Part shown: positions 1-11,700 of the stretch, one piece after another | Layout: each line of letters starts with the position of its first letter | How positions within the stretch are numbered: position 1 is the stretch's first letter | From: Lingula anatina | Taxonomy: Eukaryota; Brachiopoda; Lingulata; Lingulida; Lingulidae | Direction: 5' to 3' | DNA: 64,000 bases | Assembly: GCF_001039355.2 (NCBI RefSeq) | Contig: NW_019773947.1 | Span: 576,157-640,156 of the forward strand | Program-made: the position numbers and the translations under genes | The notes under the pieces: generated by a model | What the model was told of the DNA's origin: nothing | The model's database searches: none | The model's input: the letters and a program-made list of their open reading frames with translations, nothing else

Positions 1-1
1 C

Positions 2-803
2 ATCACTGATATTGAAAAGACATCCCCCAAAACGCCAGAAGAGCAGATGGTATCTCAGAACACTAACAACGTACACTCTTACTCAGTGCGTGAGTGGAGG
101 CCCTGTGATAAAGATGTCAGACATGAGAACATGCTGCCCTCTCCCAGGCTGGTGAAGTCTTTACAGGACCTCAGTTTGTCAGTGGGGTTACCAAGACTGA
201 GCCATGTTGAGACACAGGATGGCATTGTGTCTTTTAGAAGAATGCCTAGGGTAAGACTGGGTTCCCATGCCTAGATCGATCCATCTGGATTGGTCCAACT
301 CCCTGGGGAGTCTCACTAAATGACTATCAACTAACAGGCCTCAATGTCTGTCACACCTACCAAATCAGCTAAGGGGGAAAGATAATTACCCCCTAACAGC
401 TTTACTAGGCGAAACAAACATTTAAGCTGGTTAAATTAATAACAATTAAGTGAGACTCCCCAGGGAGATAGATCGATCCAAATATCTGTGGGAATGGTAC
501 CCAAATCTTTTCTAATTAGGGTACCCTTTGGATTCTAGCTCGTTGTGGAACAAAGAACTTACCAAATTCTAAAGAAGGTTTTATTCAGTTTTAGTAAATC
601 AAATATGTTGTCTATATTTTCTATGCTATAGATTGTAATGGCATGTAGAAGTTATTGTACAAATTGACTTTCATTTTGTTTTCTAGGTCCACATAAAATT
701 CCACACTAAACCAAATAAGGTGCTCAAGTATGCTCACTTCATCAGTCAAAAGGAATTCCTGTGTAGCTTGACAGACTGTCTTCCTCAGTATGATCCAGTA
801 TAA
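2..803 (+). CDS. C-terminal part of an unrecognised protein (5' truncated)
   Basis: Two coding exons are visible, 2-250 and 687-803. The first is open from the window edge and ends at a good donor (AGG|GTAAGA). The second follows a TTTTCTAG acceptor, keeps the reading frame (phase 0) and stops with TAA at 801-803. The visible 121 residues contain a polar stretch with SVREWRPCDKD, a PSPRLVKSLQDLSLSVG segment, and a basic end (VHIKFHTKPNK) finishing in SLTDCLPQYDPV. I do not recognise the family and assign no function. Without the splice, the first exon would read on for only eight codons to a stop. A foldback repeat occupies nearly all of the intron. Possible poly(A) signals (AATAAA) lie at 1557-1566. 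That these are real exons is supported by splice sites plus phase only. Confidence 0.55.
254..508. mobile_element. Foldback MITE (family A), copy 1
   Basis: The outer ends are related: AGACTGGGTTCCCATGCC on the left and the complement of GGGAATGGTACCCAAATCT on the right, each next to a TAGATCGATCC block. Inner arms at about 295-318 and 447-466 pair (CCCTGGGGAGTCTCACT against AGTGAGACTCCCCAGGG). The element carries no ORF. A second, diverged copy lies in a DNA2 intron at 24829-25089. Its left end starts at position +4 of the donor of the upstream exon. No clear target-site duplication was identified, so the superfamily is left open. Confidence 0.7.
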
Positions 804-1959
804 ACAAATATGTACAATGTGGAACTGTGAAATATCTTCTTTTTTATTTTTTTTCTCTATGTCAATCATTGCATTTGATAAAGAAAAAATGATAAATATG
901 TTATTGCATATCATTCTGCTTATTCCAGATGGTGAAATTGGTTGTAAATACAGTAATCTTATGCTAAAGTAGGATTGAGTTAAGTGCAATTTTAAAAGAG
1001 ATATTACTAGATATGGGTGATGGTATTGGTAGTATCTTGTACCAATTGATAAGGTGTTGTCACTGCTGTGTAGCTAAATTCCTGTGATTAGTAGAGATTA
1101 ATTACATTTGTTGACCTTTTAGTTTGTAAGATATTTGAAATGTGTTATAGTAAAATGTATATTTTATTTATTTCAAACCAATACAAATATGCCATAATTA
1201 TATCAAAATACCACTCCAGTTGTACTGAGAATTATAATTAATAATATCCATTTAAATACAGATTTTTTTTTTTTTTTTTTTTGAGGGTGGGGACTTAGTT
1301 GTGTTGTCTGATATTGTTGCACAGCATCGGCTCAGTGAACCAGTGACTTACAAGTTGTTCATGTCTTTTGCACAATAGATTATTTGTGTTTAGAGTGGTG
1401 TTCTAAATGTTTTGTGATATCATCCTGATAAATTGAAGTATTTTTAAAACTTGGCTACTCCAAACTTAGTTATTAACAAAACATTGAAATTCAAAATCAC
1501 ACACAGGTGCAAGAGATGTTGGTGAATACTATCTGCAGATAAAGGAAAATCAATTAAATAAATAAATTGGAAAACATACTTAAAAACTATATTCTAAGTG
1601 ATTGAATAGGTTGAAGTTGAAACTAGGCATCCAAGGGAATATGCTTCAAAAATGTAGTCAAAGTTACGTTTTCAAAGAGTATTGTGTGCCAATAATCCAT
1701 CCATCTCAGTCCCTTAAATATTTTTTTTAAAATGATTAATGGCTTTGTCTGCTTTCCAAACAATGTGATAAATAGCATTTATTATTTGGATATAATGTAT
1801 AATGTCACAAAAAGTTATTAGAAGGGGTTTTTTTACAGAGCCCCCCCCCAAAAAAAAAAAAAAAAAAAAAATTATAACCAACAGTAATTGCATTTCACTA
1901 AAAAACAAACAGGCAGCCATCACCTTATTATTCATTCAAATGATAATACCCCCCCCCCC

Positions 1960-2002
<43 letters not shown>

Positions 2003-2590
2003 NNNNNNNNNNNNNNNNNNNNNNNNNATTAAAACCAACAGTAATTGCATTTCACTAAAAAAAAAACAGGCAGCCCACCACCTTATTATTCAATCAAAAA
2101 TAAAAAACCCCCCCCCCCCAAAAAAAAAAAAAAAAAAAAAACTACATGGAAAAAAACGTGAAACAGTTTGTGATAACCAGCGTTAACTTAAAGATTTACA
2201 CTTTGATCAGTAATTTAATGCACCCATGTTGATTGGAATTTTATTAACGTTCAATTTGAATCAAATGCGATGAAAAAAATTATTACATTTTTTTGTCATT
2301 GCATTGTTTATGAATCTTGTATCAAGTTTTTATTCCATTTCTATGGTGGTTATTTGACATCAATAAGAAATATAGGAGTAAAATTCATAATCAAAGCAGT
2401 CATTTGTTTTCCAATCATTAACAGTGATGATTCAAATATCAAACAATTGTAATGCTAGTATAGAGAAAGTTCGTGAATACAGTGCAGATGTTGCAGAAGA
2501 ATGTTTTTAATAAGCCTTTAGTTCTCAGGAAAAGTGAAACCCGTTACTTATAATAAAGTTGTTAAACGTGTGTGGTAAAATGATAACCCC
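804..2590. other. Intergenic region with homopolymers and a gap
   Basis: AT-rich DNA between the end of the first gene and the Yippee-like promoter. It holds a T run at about 1261-1282, the probable poly(A) signals of the first gene (1557-1566) and a C-run/A-run tandem structure around a 25-base gap. No coding exon was recognised; short ORFs here are low-complexity. Confidence 0.6.
1842..2140. repeat. Tandem unit bounded by poly(C)-poly(A), interrupted by a gap
   Basis: A roughly 110-base segment (CCAACAGTAATTGCATTTCA and onward to CACCTTATTATTCA) occurs once at about 1877-1950 and again at about 2034-2095. Each copy is flanked by runs of C followed by runs of A. The 25 N at 2003-2027 lie between the copies. 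This may be a real duplication or two reads of one locus that the assembler failed to merge. Confidence 0.65.
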
Positions 2591-2599
2591 AATCGTATG

Positions 2600-2740
2600 T
2601 CAAGACACGTGCCGTTTGTTTATATTTGACAAGGAAGCACGTGTACCGGAAGTATATGTAAAATAGTGTCAGACACGTGACTGACGTCAGCGAATTTCCG
2701 CCAAGCAGAAAAAAGGTAAACACGGACAACCAAGTCGCCA
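2600..2740 (+). promoter_or_regulatory. Probable core promoter of the Yippee-like gene
   Basis: This short stretch holds three CACGTG E-boxes (2606-2611, 2638-2643, 2674-2679), a perfect CRE palindrome TGACGTCA (2682-2689) and an ETS-type ACCGGAAGT (2645-2653). It sits just upstream of a probable non-coding first exon that ends at a GTAAGC donor after 2839. There is no TATA box at a convincing distance. The motifs are seen directly. Their use by CREB/ATF, USF/MYC-type and ETS/GABP factors is inferred from known binding preferences. Confidence 0.6.
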
Positions 2741-2839
2741 TAACCTTCACAGCTGACATAGAGAAAAAGAAAGGATTCTGACATCGCAGAGCTTAAAATT
2801 TCAAGAAAGCAATCTCCAGGAGAAAGATAGATTGTATAG
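2735..2839 (+). other. Probable 5' UTR exon of the Yippee-like gene
   Basis: The stretch downstream of the CRE/E-box cluster ends in ATAG|GTAAGC. It has no long ORF. Its 5' end is a guess because the transcription start cannot be seen. A second possible UTR exon lies at 5160-5243, between TTTCAG and CAG|GTAAGA. Confidence 0.4.
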
Positions 2840-5610
2840 GTAAGCATTTATCTGGTTTGTTGAACAGGTTATTTTCCAGGGATCGCAGAAACCCTATTTG
2901 ATCGTGCGTGTTTGGATCTGCTGCTGCCTCGTCAAAACAAAGACATGCACGTTCTCTTTAACACAGTGTTTTCTTTTATGTTTACAACTCCATGCGACAG
3001 TTTTGATTTAGAGAATTTGTAAATCCCTTAACCTTGAACATTGCTAAAACTAAGACAAATGTGTCTATAGAACTAACATACTGTATAGAGCGTGTTTACA
3101 TGCTGGAGCCATAACCATGTGGGATTTTCCTGATCAACTTCATTTGCGAATTCAAGCTTTTTCTCTCTCTGCGTGATCAAGACATTTTAATGGGCATTGA
3201 TACAATCTCACCGTGCTATTCAAGGCGTATGTAACTTAAGCAGTTACAGATACAGACATGTGAAGCAAACAAAGGACCTTTGTCGTGGTCGTGGCGAGGT
3301 GTTAGGGGAGGGGGGAGGCGAGGACGGGGAGGGGACTGATACACGACAGATAAAAATGATACTAGCACTGAAGCGTAAATGCATATAAAAATTGACATTG
3401 CCAGATAAATGGTCATGCATTTAACCTTGGGATGCCTATCTTATTGCCATATTCAGGCAGTATTCAGGTTGTTGAGTCCGTGGTAACTAATATTGATTTT
3501 CATGGACTTCTGATGAGTAGAGTAGCTGAATCTGTTCTTGGAATGGGTAAGGTGAATGAGTTTAATGTCATTTGGAATTGCCCTTTTATAGTGGCAATGC
3601 TTCTAACCCAAGAAACTAAATATAGGGCAGCTTTCTGTGGAAAGATTAAGAAAAGTTATCATCCCTTGAATAATTATATATGACTCATTCTTTGTTCACT
3701 TTCTCTTTCTTTTTTTACTTCAGTCCTTTACACATCATTTTCCCTTTTCTCAGTTTCTTGGTGTGAATTTTAACACAGTATTCTTCTCTGTGCTGTTCAA
3801 CTTGACACCGTGTATCTCTTTGTTCCAGTCACCTTGATCATGACTGTTATATTATTTACATGTAGACAAGAGGTTTTTATTGATTCCAGGTAGAAAGAAA
3901 ACTGAATTATTCATATAAGCCCCGGGGAGACTTGCAAAAAGGTACAAGAAAACTGAATGTGAACAATATAAAGATGCAATTTAAAGATATTGCGTTTCAA
4001 ATTAGTAGCACATAAACCATGTGTATTAAAACCAGGTCACGATATCTCAAGATTAGGTGGTCACAATAACAATAACAATCTGGTCTAATCCCTCAGCCTG
4101 ATTGTTATTATTGATTTCAGCTATCTTTGCTACATAGCAGGGTATTATGTGGTATTTAATAAGATCATGTCTGCAAAATGGAGCTGCAATAAAAATATTA
4201 AGAACTTTTGTTCAACGTCTATATTCTGTCCTAGCTTTAATATAAGCTGATATCAGATCCACATACATGTATTGGCAAATGCATTCTTTTGTCCTGGGAG
4301 TGGAGAGAGCTTGGAATGATCTCTGCTTTAGAAATGGTGAGGAAATAATCTGATAACACACTGCAGACTTTGTGGCTTCTTTGTGTGTGTAGGGACAATA
4401 TGTGAAGCTGGAGGAAATGCCCATGTGACTCATTAGAAGCCCAGACTTGTTTGTGTACAATGTTCTTTTTCCAAGTCTGTGTGTTGGGACAGTTTGGGAA
4501 CCTGAAGGAAATACCCATATGACTCATTAGACAGAAGCCTAGACTTCTTTGTGTACAATACTTCCTCTTTTGTTATGTACTTAGCAAGTCATTTGGAAAT
4601 GGTTATGTTACCATGCAAGTTTTTTTTTCTTGTCATGCAATTGAATGATGAATAAGCATTCTTAGTTCTGTTGTTAACCTTGACCAACATCTTAATACTG
4701 AATACTGAATTTCACATTTATGAGAGAAATTTGCTAATATTATGATGAGTAAGATGTTTGCTGAAATTTTATTTTGGGAATCCCCATATATAGTGTGACA
4801 TTATCTTTTCCTTTTGTCAGCCTAGTGGAATTGTCTCTATTGTTCTACTTGAGTATCATGAAGTATGCTAGAATAGAACATAAAGCTCAGTCATGACATT
4901 GTTGATAATAATCTTTGTTAGCATTGTATTGAAGTTAGATATTTATCTGTTCCCTTGATTGTTTCTAATTGATATAGTAATTGAGACAATAAAGGTATTA
5001 TCTGCAATCATGATAATGGTATAATGACAACTAAGAGTCCAGGTGTGAGGTAATAGCCCTCTGGAGACATCACTTTTAGGAGACCTGCAGTTAAAGCAGA
5101 CACTTTCACCTATTTAGTCATGAAAAGCATTTAAAGTCAAATCATTGTTTTAGTTTCAGTTCCTGTGGATTGAGACGTCTGAAAGTGATATCTCCAAAGT
5201 CTGGTTACTGCTGACGGCTGCCCTCAAATTACTTTTATATCAGGTAAGAGCTGACAGCTGCTGCAGTCCAGTTTTGGTAGTAATTGAACAAAGAAAACCA
5301 ACCAACAGCATCTGCTGAAGTGAAGTCTTTGTCAGGATGTACCTACTGACTCTCAGCTTCTAGGGGTTTTGAGTGATTCATTTTGACTAATTAGAGCTCT
5401 TTTTTCCATGGTCAATATATCAAGTAAATTAAATTTCAGGAGGCATTACCTCACAGTAGTGTGGTGTATCTCCAAGGCATCGCTAAGTAGACAAACAGAG
5501 CTTTGAGCATGAACGAGTTAGCAGTTTATCATGACCTGAACACAATGCAGTAACCCAAGAGACTTTAATTCCATATTCCCATAATTTTGACCAATTGCCT
5601 TTGTTTTCAG
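2840..5610 (+). other. First intron region of the Yippee-like gene
   Basis: AT-rich intronic sequence without recognised coding exons. It contains a diverged tandem duplication near 4380-4565 and a possible alternative 5' UTR exon (5160-5243). The GA/GT-rich patch at 3290-3340 is low-complexity. Confidence 0.5.
4380..4565. repeat. Diverged tandem duplication, period about 94 bases
   Basis: The blocks GACTCATTAGA...AGACTT.TTTGTGTACAAT occur at about 4427-4462 and 4521-4560, with further similarity upstream (GGGACA, GGAAAT.CCCAT.TGACT). The copies differ at many sites, so the event is old. No coding function is visible. Confidence 0.6.
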
Positions 5611-5760
5611 ATGAATCGCATGTGGAGTTGGATGACCTGAAAGATTAGTGAGGGAGAAGCGAGGCATCAGAGGATCATTTTGCCTTTGTTTCTCTCCATG
5701 ATTATCAGTGATGTGGGTCTGTCTTCATAATAGTTGCCAGAATTGATGTCTACACTCACC

Positions 5761-8700
5761 ATGGTGAAGACGTTCCAGGCGTATCTCCCGAGCCAGTGCC
5801 ATCGCACTTATAGCTGCGTCCACTGCCGAGCTCACCTAGCCAATCATGATGAACTGATCTCAAAGGTGGGGATACTTTTCATTTAACTTACAGGCATGCA
5901 GTTTTTGTTAAAACCATAAATCCATTTTTTTGTATGTTTTTGTGCCTTAAGCAGCCTGAAGATCCCCAGTCATAAGGCCACTGGGCCATTTCTCCCAACT
6001 TTTTTCTCATAACCCTAAATCATATCTGTGGAAAAAGGTTGCACAATGGCTAGGCTTTTGGGATTCACCATTATAATGTACTCTTTTAATAATCCCAAGT
6101 ATCCCACTTGAGCTTGATTTCCCAGTATTTCAGCTCATGAGGCGCCTATATTTTCATGTAAACATATAACAAATTGACGGAACAGATATCCTTCACACCA
6201 TTTTATGAAATTGATATGTTGAACAAGTCCTCATCCCAGATTGAAAGTGAACTGCAACATGCATACATAGCTATAAAAATATGTGGTGCAAGTTTTGTTG
6301 AATAGAACATGTTGAGAATGATGGTTGGCTCATTTTTTTCTTCTTTTTTCATATGTGACATATGATCCATGAAAACAGAGATCTTTTTTCAGATTGCTAT
6401 TTTATATAGACTATGAAATACAGGGTGGTTAAAAGTTAACATCACAAAGCAAAGATGGACGGATTGATCAGAGCATATGCAGCATTACACCTTGACATCA
6501 TTTTTGTTGTGTTTTGGAAACTGTAACCAAATTAAGTCCCACACAAAGCAAGTCAATATCCTAAAAGGCTAGAAACTCTTGTTTACTGAACTTTGTCATG
6601 GTGTGTTTCCGATACACATCCATTAGTTTCTGTGTGAGCTTTCCATTTAAGGTTTCTTACAGTCCACCTGCATTTCATACTGAGGTATATTGATTGCATG
6701 CAAGGAAACTATTTAGACCAGGAAAACATCAAGGTGGCAAGCCCAATACATTTCACTTGATTGGTTAACTTAATGTCAGCCAAGTATTAGATTAATTTAA
6801 CAGAATGATTTGATAGGCATTGGGGCCATATTTCATTTGTCTCAAAATTTATTTTCAATAAAAGAACAATGTTTAGTTACCATAAACATGTATTAGCCTC
6901 AAAACGATTGCCAATGGTAATTTGTTATGCTACCCTCATGTCAGATAAGAGATAACAAGTTTCCCTGTATATAAGTGAATAGATATACTTGTGTTACATC
7001 ATATACATATATGAAGTGCTGATGACATTTATTGATTTTTACACCCAATCAATGGTGATGAGATCATAGTTTGGCACCAAGTCCTGTTTGCTCCCTTGTC
7101 TGGAAACCCTAAGATAGGAAAGTGGAGCTAGTTTACACCTCCTGCTTTTGTAAACAATGTAATTTGAGCAGGAAATTTGTCATCTTGTGTCTTAAGGGTG
7201 AAATCCTTGCGGCTTTCTTTGTCTAAACAGCATCAGCATGATACTGTGAAGATAGTGTGGATGGATAGTGTTATTTGATGGGAGTTATGTCCAAAATATC
7301 TTTAAATGTTAAAAAGTACATGCCATAAATATCTTATCATTAATGTGTAACTTTGTTTTCTTTTTTTTCTTTCACAGTCCTTTCAGGGCAGTCAAGGCAG
7401 AGCATATCTCTTCAATTCTGTGTAAGTATAATAAAATATTTATTTCTTTATTGGTGTAGGTTTTTTTACAGGTGTATGACCTAACTTCATGCAGTAACAT
7501 ATATAATCTCTACATTGTAATCTACCCAATAAATATTTACATACATTTCCTTTGCCAGTCTCTATTGATTGCCACACTGAGTATATTCACTTAGGGACAA
7601 CAAAAGAAGTATAAAATGGTGGTCAGTCCACTAGGGAAGTGTCCCTGCAGCTTTGTTGACTCCTGTAACCATAAAATTTATTCAGGTGTAAGGAGCAATT
7701 CAGGTAAAAGAAATTGATGATATAATAGTAAGCAGCACAGGCCCAAGGGTGCTGAAATGGCCACAGCGTATTCAGCTGCCATTCACAGGCCTGTAAGAGG
7801 GATGGGGTGAGGTGAGGTGGGGTGGGGTGGAGAGGAGAGGGATTGGGGGGGAGTGGGTAGGGTGGTTGTAAGAACTGCACTTTTGGTCAGAAAAGGTCTA
7901 TTCTGACTGAAAAATTGACATAGGTTCCATGCCATTTTCAAAATGGGTCAATCGAGGGAGTAAAAAAGTCTGCTGTTTTTACAAAAAGAACCCCCTTTTG
8001 AAATAGCTGACTGCAGGCCTTCATTCACATTACAGTATCATATCATTTTCTGTAACTGTTCCAAACAAATTTTTTAATCAAATTTGTTCCATCCTGGGGC
8101 CCCTCAGAGGTCATACAAAGAGATGCAGTATGGGAAGAAGAGTGTGGGGAAGTTCCAGTGCAGGGAAGTTAAGTACTGGCCCTGTTTTTCTTGAACCTCT
8201 CAATTCAAATCACAGTAGAATAGGATTTACTTTATATCAAAAGTCCTGTTCTAATTTCGTGTAACGTGAACTCATAAAAATCCCATATCCTATTTCGTTG
8301 TCGGTAAACAGTATGGCACGATAATACATTTCAGAGATAAAGTATGCAAATTACTTGTGCAGTTTACTCCCTTGAAACTGATTTTGGTTCTATTTATTTG
8401 ATTTCAGTATTATTATTAAAATCATTATCAAAAAATTATTTGTTATTAAAAATTGTATAAAGTAATTATTGAAAATTAAGGTTGATATTTGAGGACCACT
8501 TTGCCTTTTCCATTCTTTCAAAACACTGTCTCCAATTTTTTTCTGGCTCACGTCATTATGGACCTTATTATGTGCATGATCTTGAATTTTGATGGCTGCT
8601 TTTCCTGATCCTGTTGAATTTTTTTTTTTACTTTTGGCACATTCCATTATTTCATGCACATTATACAGAATTCTCTCTACATTTTGATTTAAAAGATGGT

Positions 8701-11700
8701 GTTCTCATTAAGATATCTTCTCAGATGCAGGATCCTTATAGTTAAAGGAAAGGGGGTTTCATCAATAGTGCCATCGAGTGGTGTACTTGTGAGGACTAGT
8801 TGATCGTATTATATGTAACCTCAACTAACCATCTGTGCAATACACAGGCTGAGGTAAACCTGATAAGGTCTGTAGGGAAATGGGCAAAGTGTTGATATTG
8901 TAAAAGGATGAAGCATCAAAGTAAGCCAGGACACCTGGCACAGTAAGGCACTTTGAGGTCAGGTATTCTTTGGTTAATTTAATATCCTCTTCCCAACTTC
9001 ATGAATCTTGACATGTAGTTAAAGTGAATGTCAGTGTTGCCCATATGATGTACATGCCAATTTGATAACATTTGCTTGGCAGTTTCGCTAGCCTGAGCTT
9101 GCCAAGTAGAATGCAATCTTCGTGTATTGGTCTATTATTTATTGTATCCCTTGTGAGATGTTTGGGTTGGAGAATTTGTACCATTTACTAGAGGCAGCAA
9201 ATATGATTACATTGGCTACTGCTGCCTTTATCTTTCATGAGGCTCAGCTGATCATTAATTTTTTCGTGTCTTTTGGCAATAGCTTTTACATTTGCAGTTT
9301 CTACATGTAAGGTCAACTTTGTTTCCAAAACACTCCAGTATCATAATCATTTGTGGAACAATGCCAGAAGGGTGAAAATATAAGGGTACTATTTATCTTT
9401 ACTGTGATAAAGTGGGCTCATGTTATAAAAGATTAGATACGAAGTTTCATGTTGTACTGTTGACATCACATATGTGGATTGTCCCTAAAAGGATAGATCA
9501 GTATGTCACCTGATGTTTTGACTCCTTTGTCAACCTTAAAAGATCAAGTACCATTTGTAAACATTTGCTTTTAGATATACTAATCTGCACCCTCGTTAAC
9601 CAAGTGCAACATATGGCCGTAGACAGATTATTGTGCACATGGGCAATTTTGTACTTGAGCTAAATAAATCAAATACTGTACTGAGGTATGGTAGGTACTA
9701 GAAGGATTGGTAGTTCAGTTTGTGCCTTTTAAATAGAGTGCCATGCTAAGGTGAGCTTATACAAATAATGTTTATTGGTGCTTTTATCCGAGTTGCCCAG
9801 TTGGTTCTGTATACCTTTGAAAACCTGTTATTGATCGGATTCTATAAAGTAGGGCAGCACGTTTCTTAAACTTGTGTTTAAATTGTGTCATGGGCACAGG
9901 TAAATCTCAAATTGATATCAGGAAAGGAAATCGGTCTGAGGAATTACAATGCTGTTCTCTTTAATGAATTTCATATCTTGCAAAGTTTTATAAATGTTTT
10001 TTCTGATTCTGCAGTTATGAGAGACTTGCAGAGGTAAAACATTGGATTAATTCAGTGCTGTCTGTTTTTTTCCCTACTTGCCAAGTTTGATTATAGTTTT
10101 CTCCTTTATAGAATGTAACTTGAAGAAACTGGCAAACCATGGACTAGATATAGTGCATGCAAAAAGATTTTGATGTTGTTTCTTTTACTTTTTCTCTAAA
10201 CTCCCAAAATCTATCTTATCCAAAAATTTAAAGGACTGTAATCAGATACATTTTAAGATCAATTTCTCAAATTCAGATGACCCTAAACAATGAATTACAA
10301 CCTTCTGTTTTGGGCCCTAATGAAAGCTCTGGTATCGCAGTTTCAATATTTATACAACTGATGCAACACATTTAAATTTGACTTATTCAAATCGTGTAAT
10401 CCTATCCAAATGCACAATTCATTTGACACAAAGTATTTGCCATCTCCACTTAAAATATTCTATGGTTAATTTAAAGCTTTTAGTTAGACTAATCAGATAT
10501 GAAGAATTAAGTAGATAACATGTGCACATTGTGAGCCTTTATAGATGAAAATTTAAGATTGCTGGCTAAAATTAAAAGCATAATGGTGTTGTGTGAATGC
10601 CATGATAGATTGATTTTCCCTTTCACTTACATGTCAGCCATTGTAAAAGCATTGTGTTAATAGCCCAGTTATTACATGGACCAACTCATTAATGGAATCG
10701 CTTTCATGCAACTTGTTTAACAAGACTATTTTTCTTTCATCAAATACCCTTGGGATTTGTCCATTAAAACCAAACCAACCAATTAAACTTCTCTGAGTGG
10801 AAGTTTAGATTAAAGTGATGGCAGAGAGAGTTAAAGTAATACTATAGATTTTCTGTCAGATCTGCACACTGATGAATTTAGCATTGTACTTTTTCAACGT
10901 GAGGGATGTAGCGGTGCCAAAGTTAAAGATTGATTCAAAGATAATGTAGTTTCATGTGCTTAGTACTATGGCTGTCCATAACAAGTTATGCATGGTGGAA
11001 TCGGACCAATGCTGCCAATTTCTACTATTGATTTCAGTTTACATTGTTAAAAGAATCCAATTGTGAAACCAGTATATGTATTCTGTTGTCTGTAATTTGC
11101 ATACAGAGATAATAAAAAACAATCTTGTTGATGTTTTTGAAGCAAGAGATAATTTGTTGTATTAAAAACAAAAAATAAAAGGATGATAAATTTTTATTTC
11201 AGTGTCAATGTTGGGTGTGGCCCTGCTGAAGAGAGGGTGCTTCTGACAGGGCTCCATGCTGTGGCTGATATATACTGTGAATGCTGTAAAACAACACTGG
11301 GCTGGAAATATGTAAGTTTTATTGTAGGATTTACACACAGCTTGATCTGCTAGCAGCAGGGGTTTCTGTTCTATACTGTACTACTGTCACATGTATTGGA
11401 GACATACTCAGGTTAACCTAACCTGTTGTAGATACCTGGTGCGGCAGGACAGACATGTCACATGGGGTCAACAGTGTCTCAGTGACTTAACTTCCAGCTA
11501 GTGTCATGTGGTCAGTAGGTGACATTTGTCCGGTCCTCTGACCCCCGTTCATTGACCAGCCTGACACTGGTTCACAAGTTCAACTGCATCAGATATCATA
11601 ACCCATTAGTCCATATCCATCTGATGCTGAAACATTTTGCACAATTTATAGATGGATTGTGTGGCACTGTAAGTGTGAAGTCTATTTCAAATGGAAAATG

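Noticed and set aside
1802-2032. 76-residue Lys/Pro ORF running into the gap
   Set aside because: Translation of C and A runs; not a protein.
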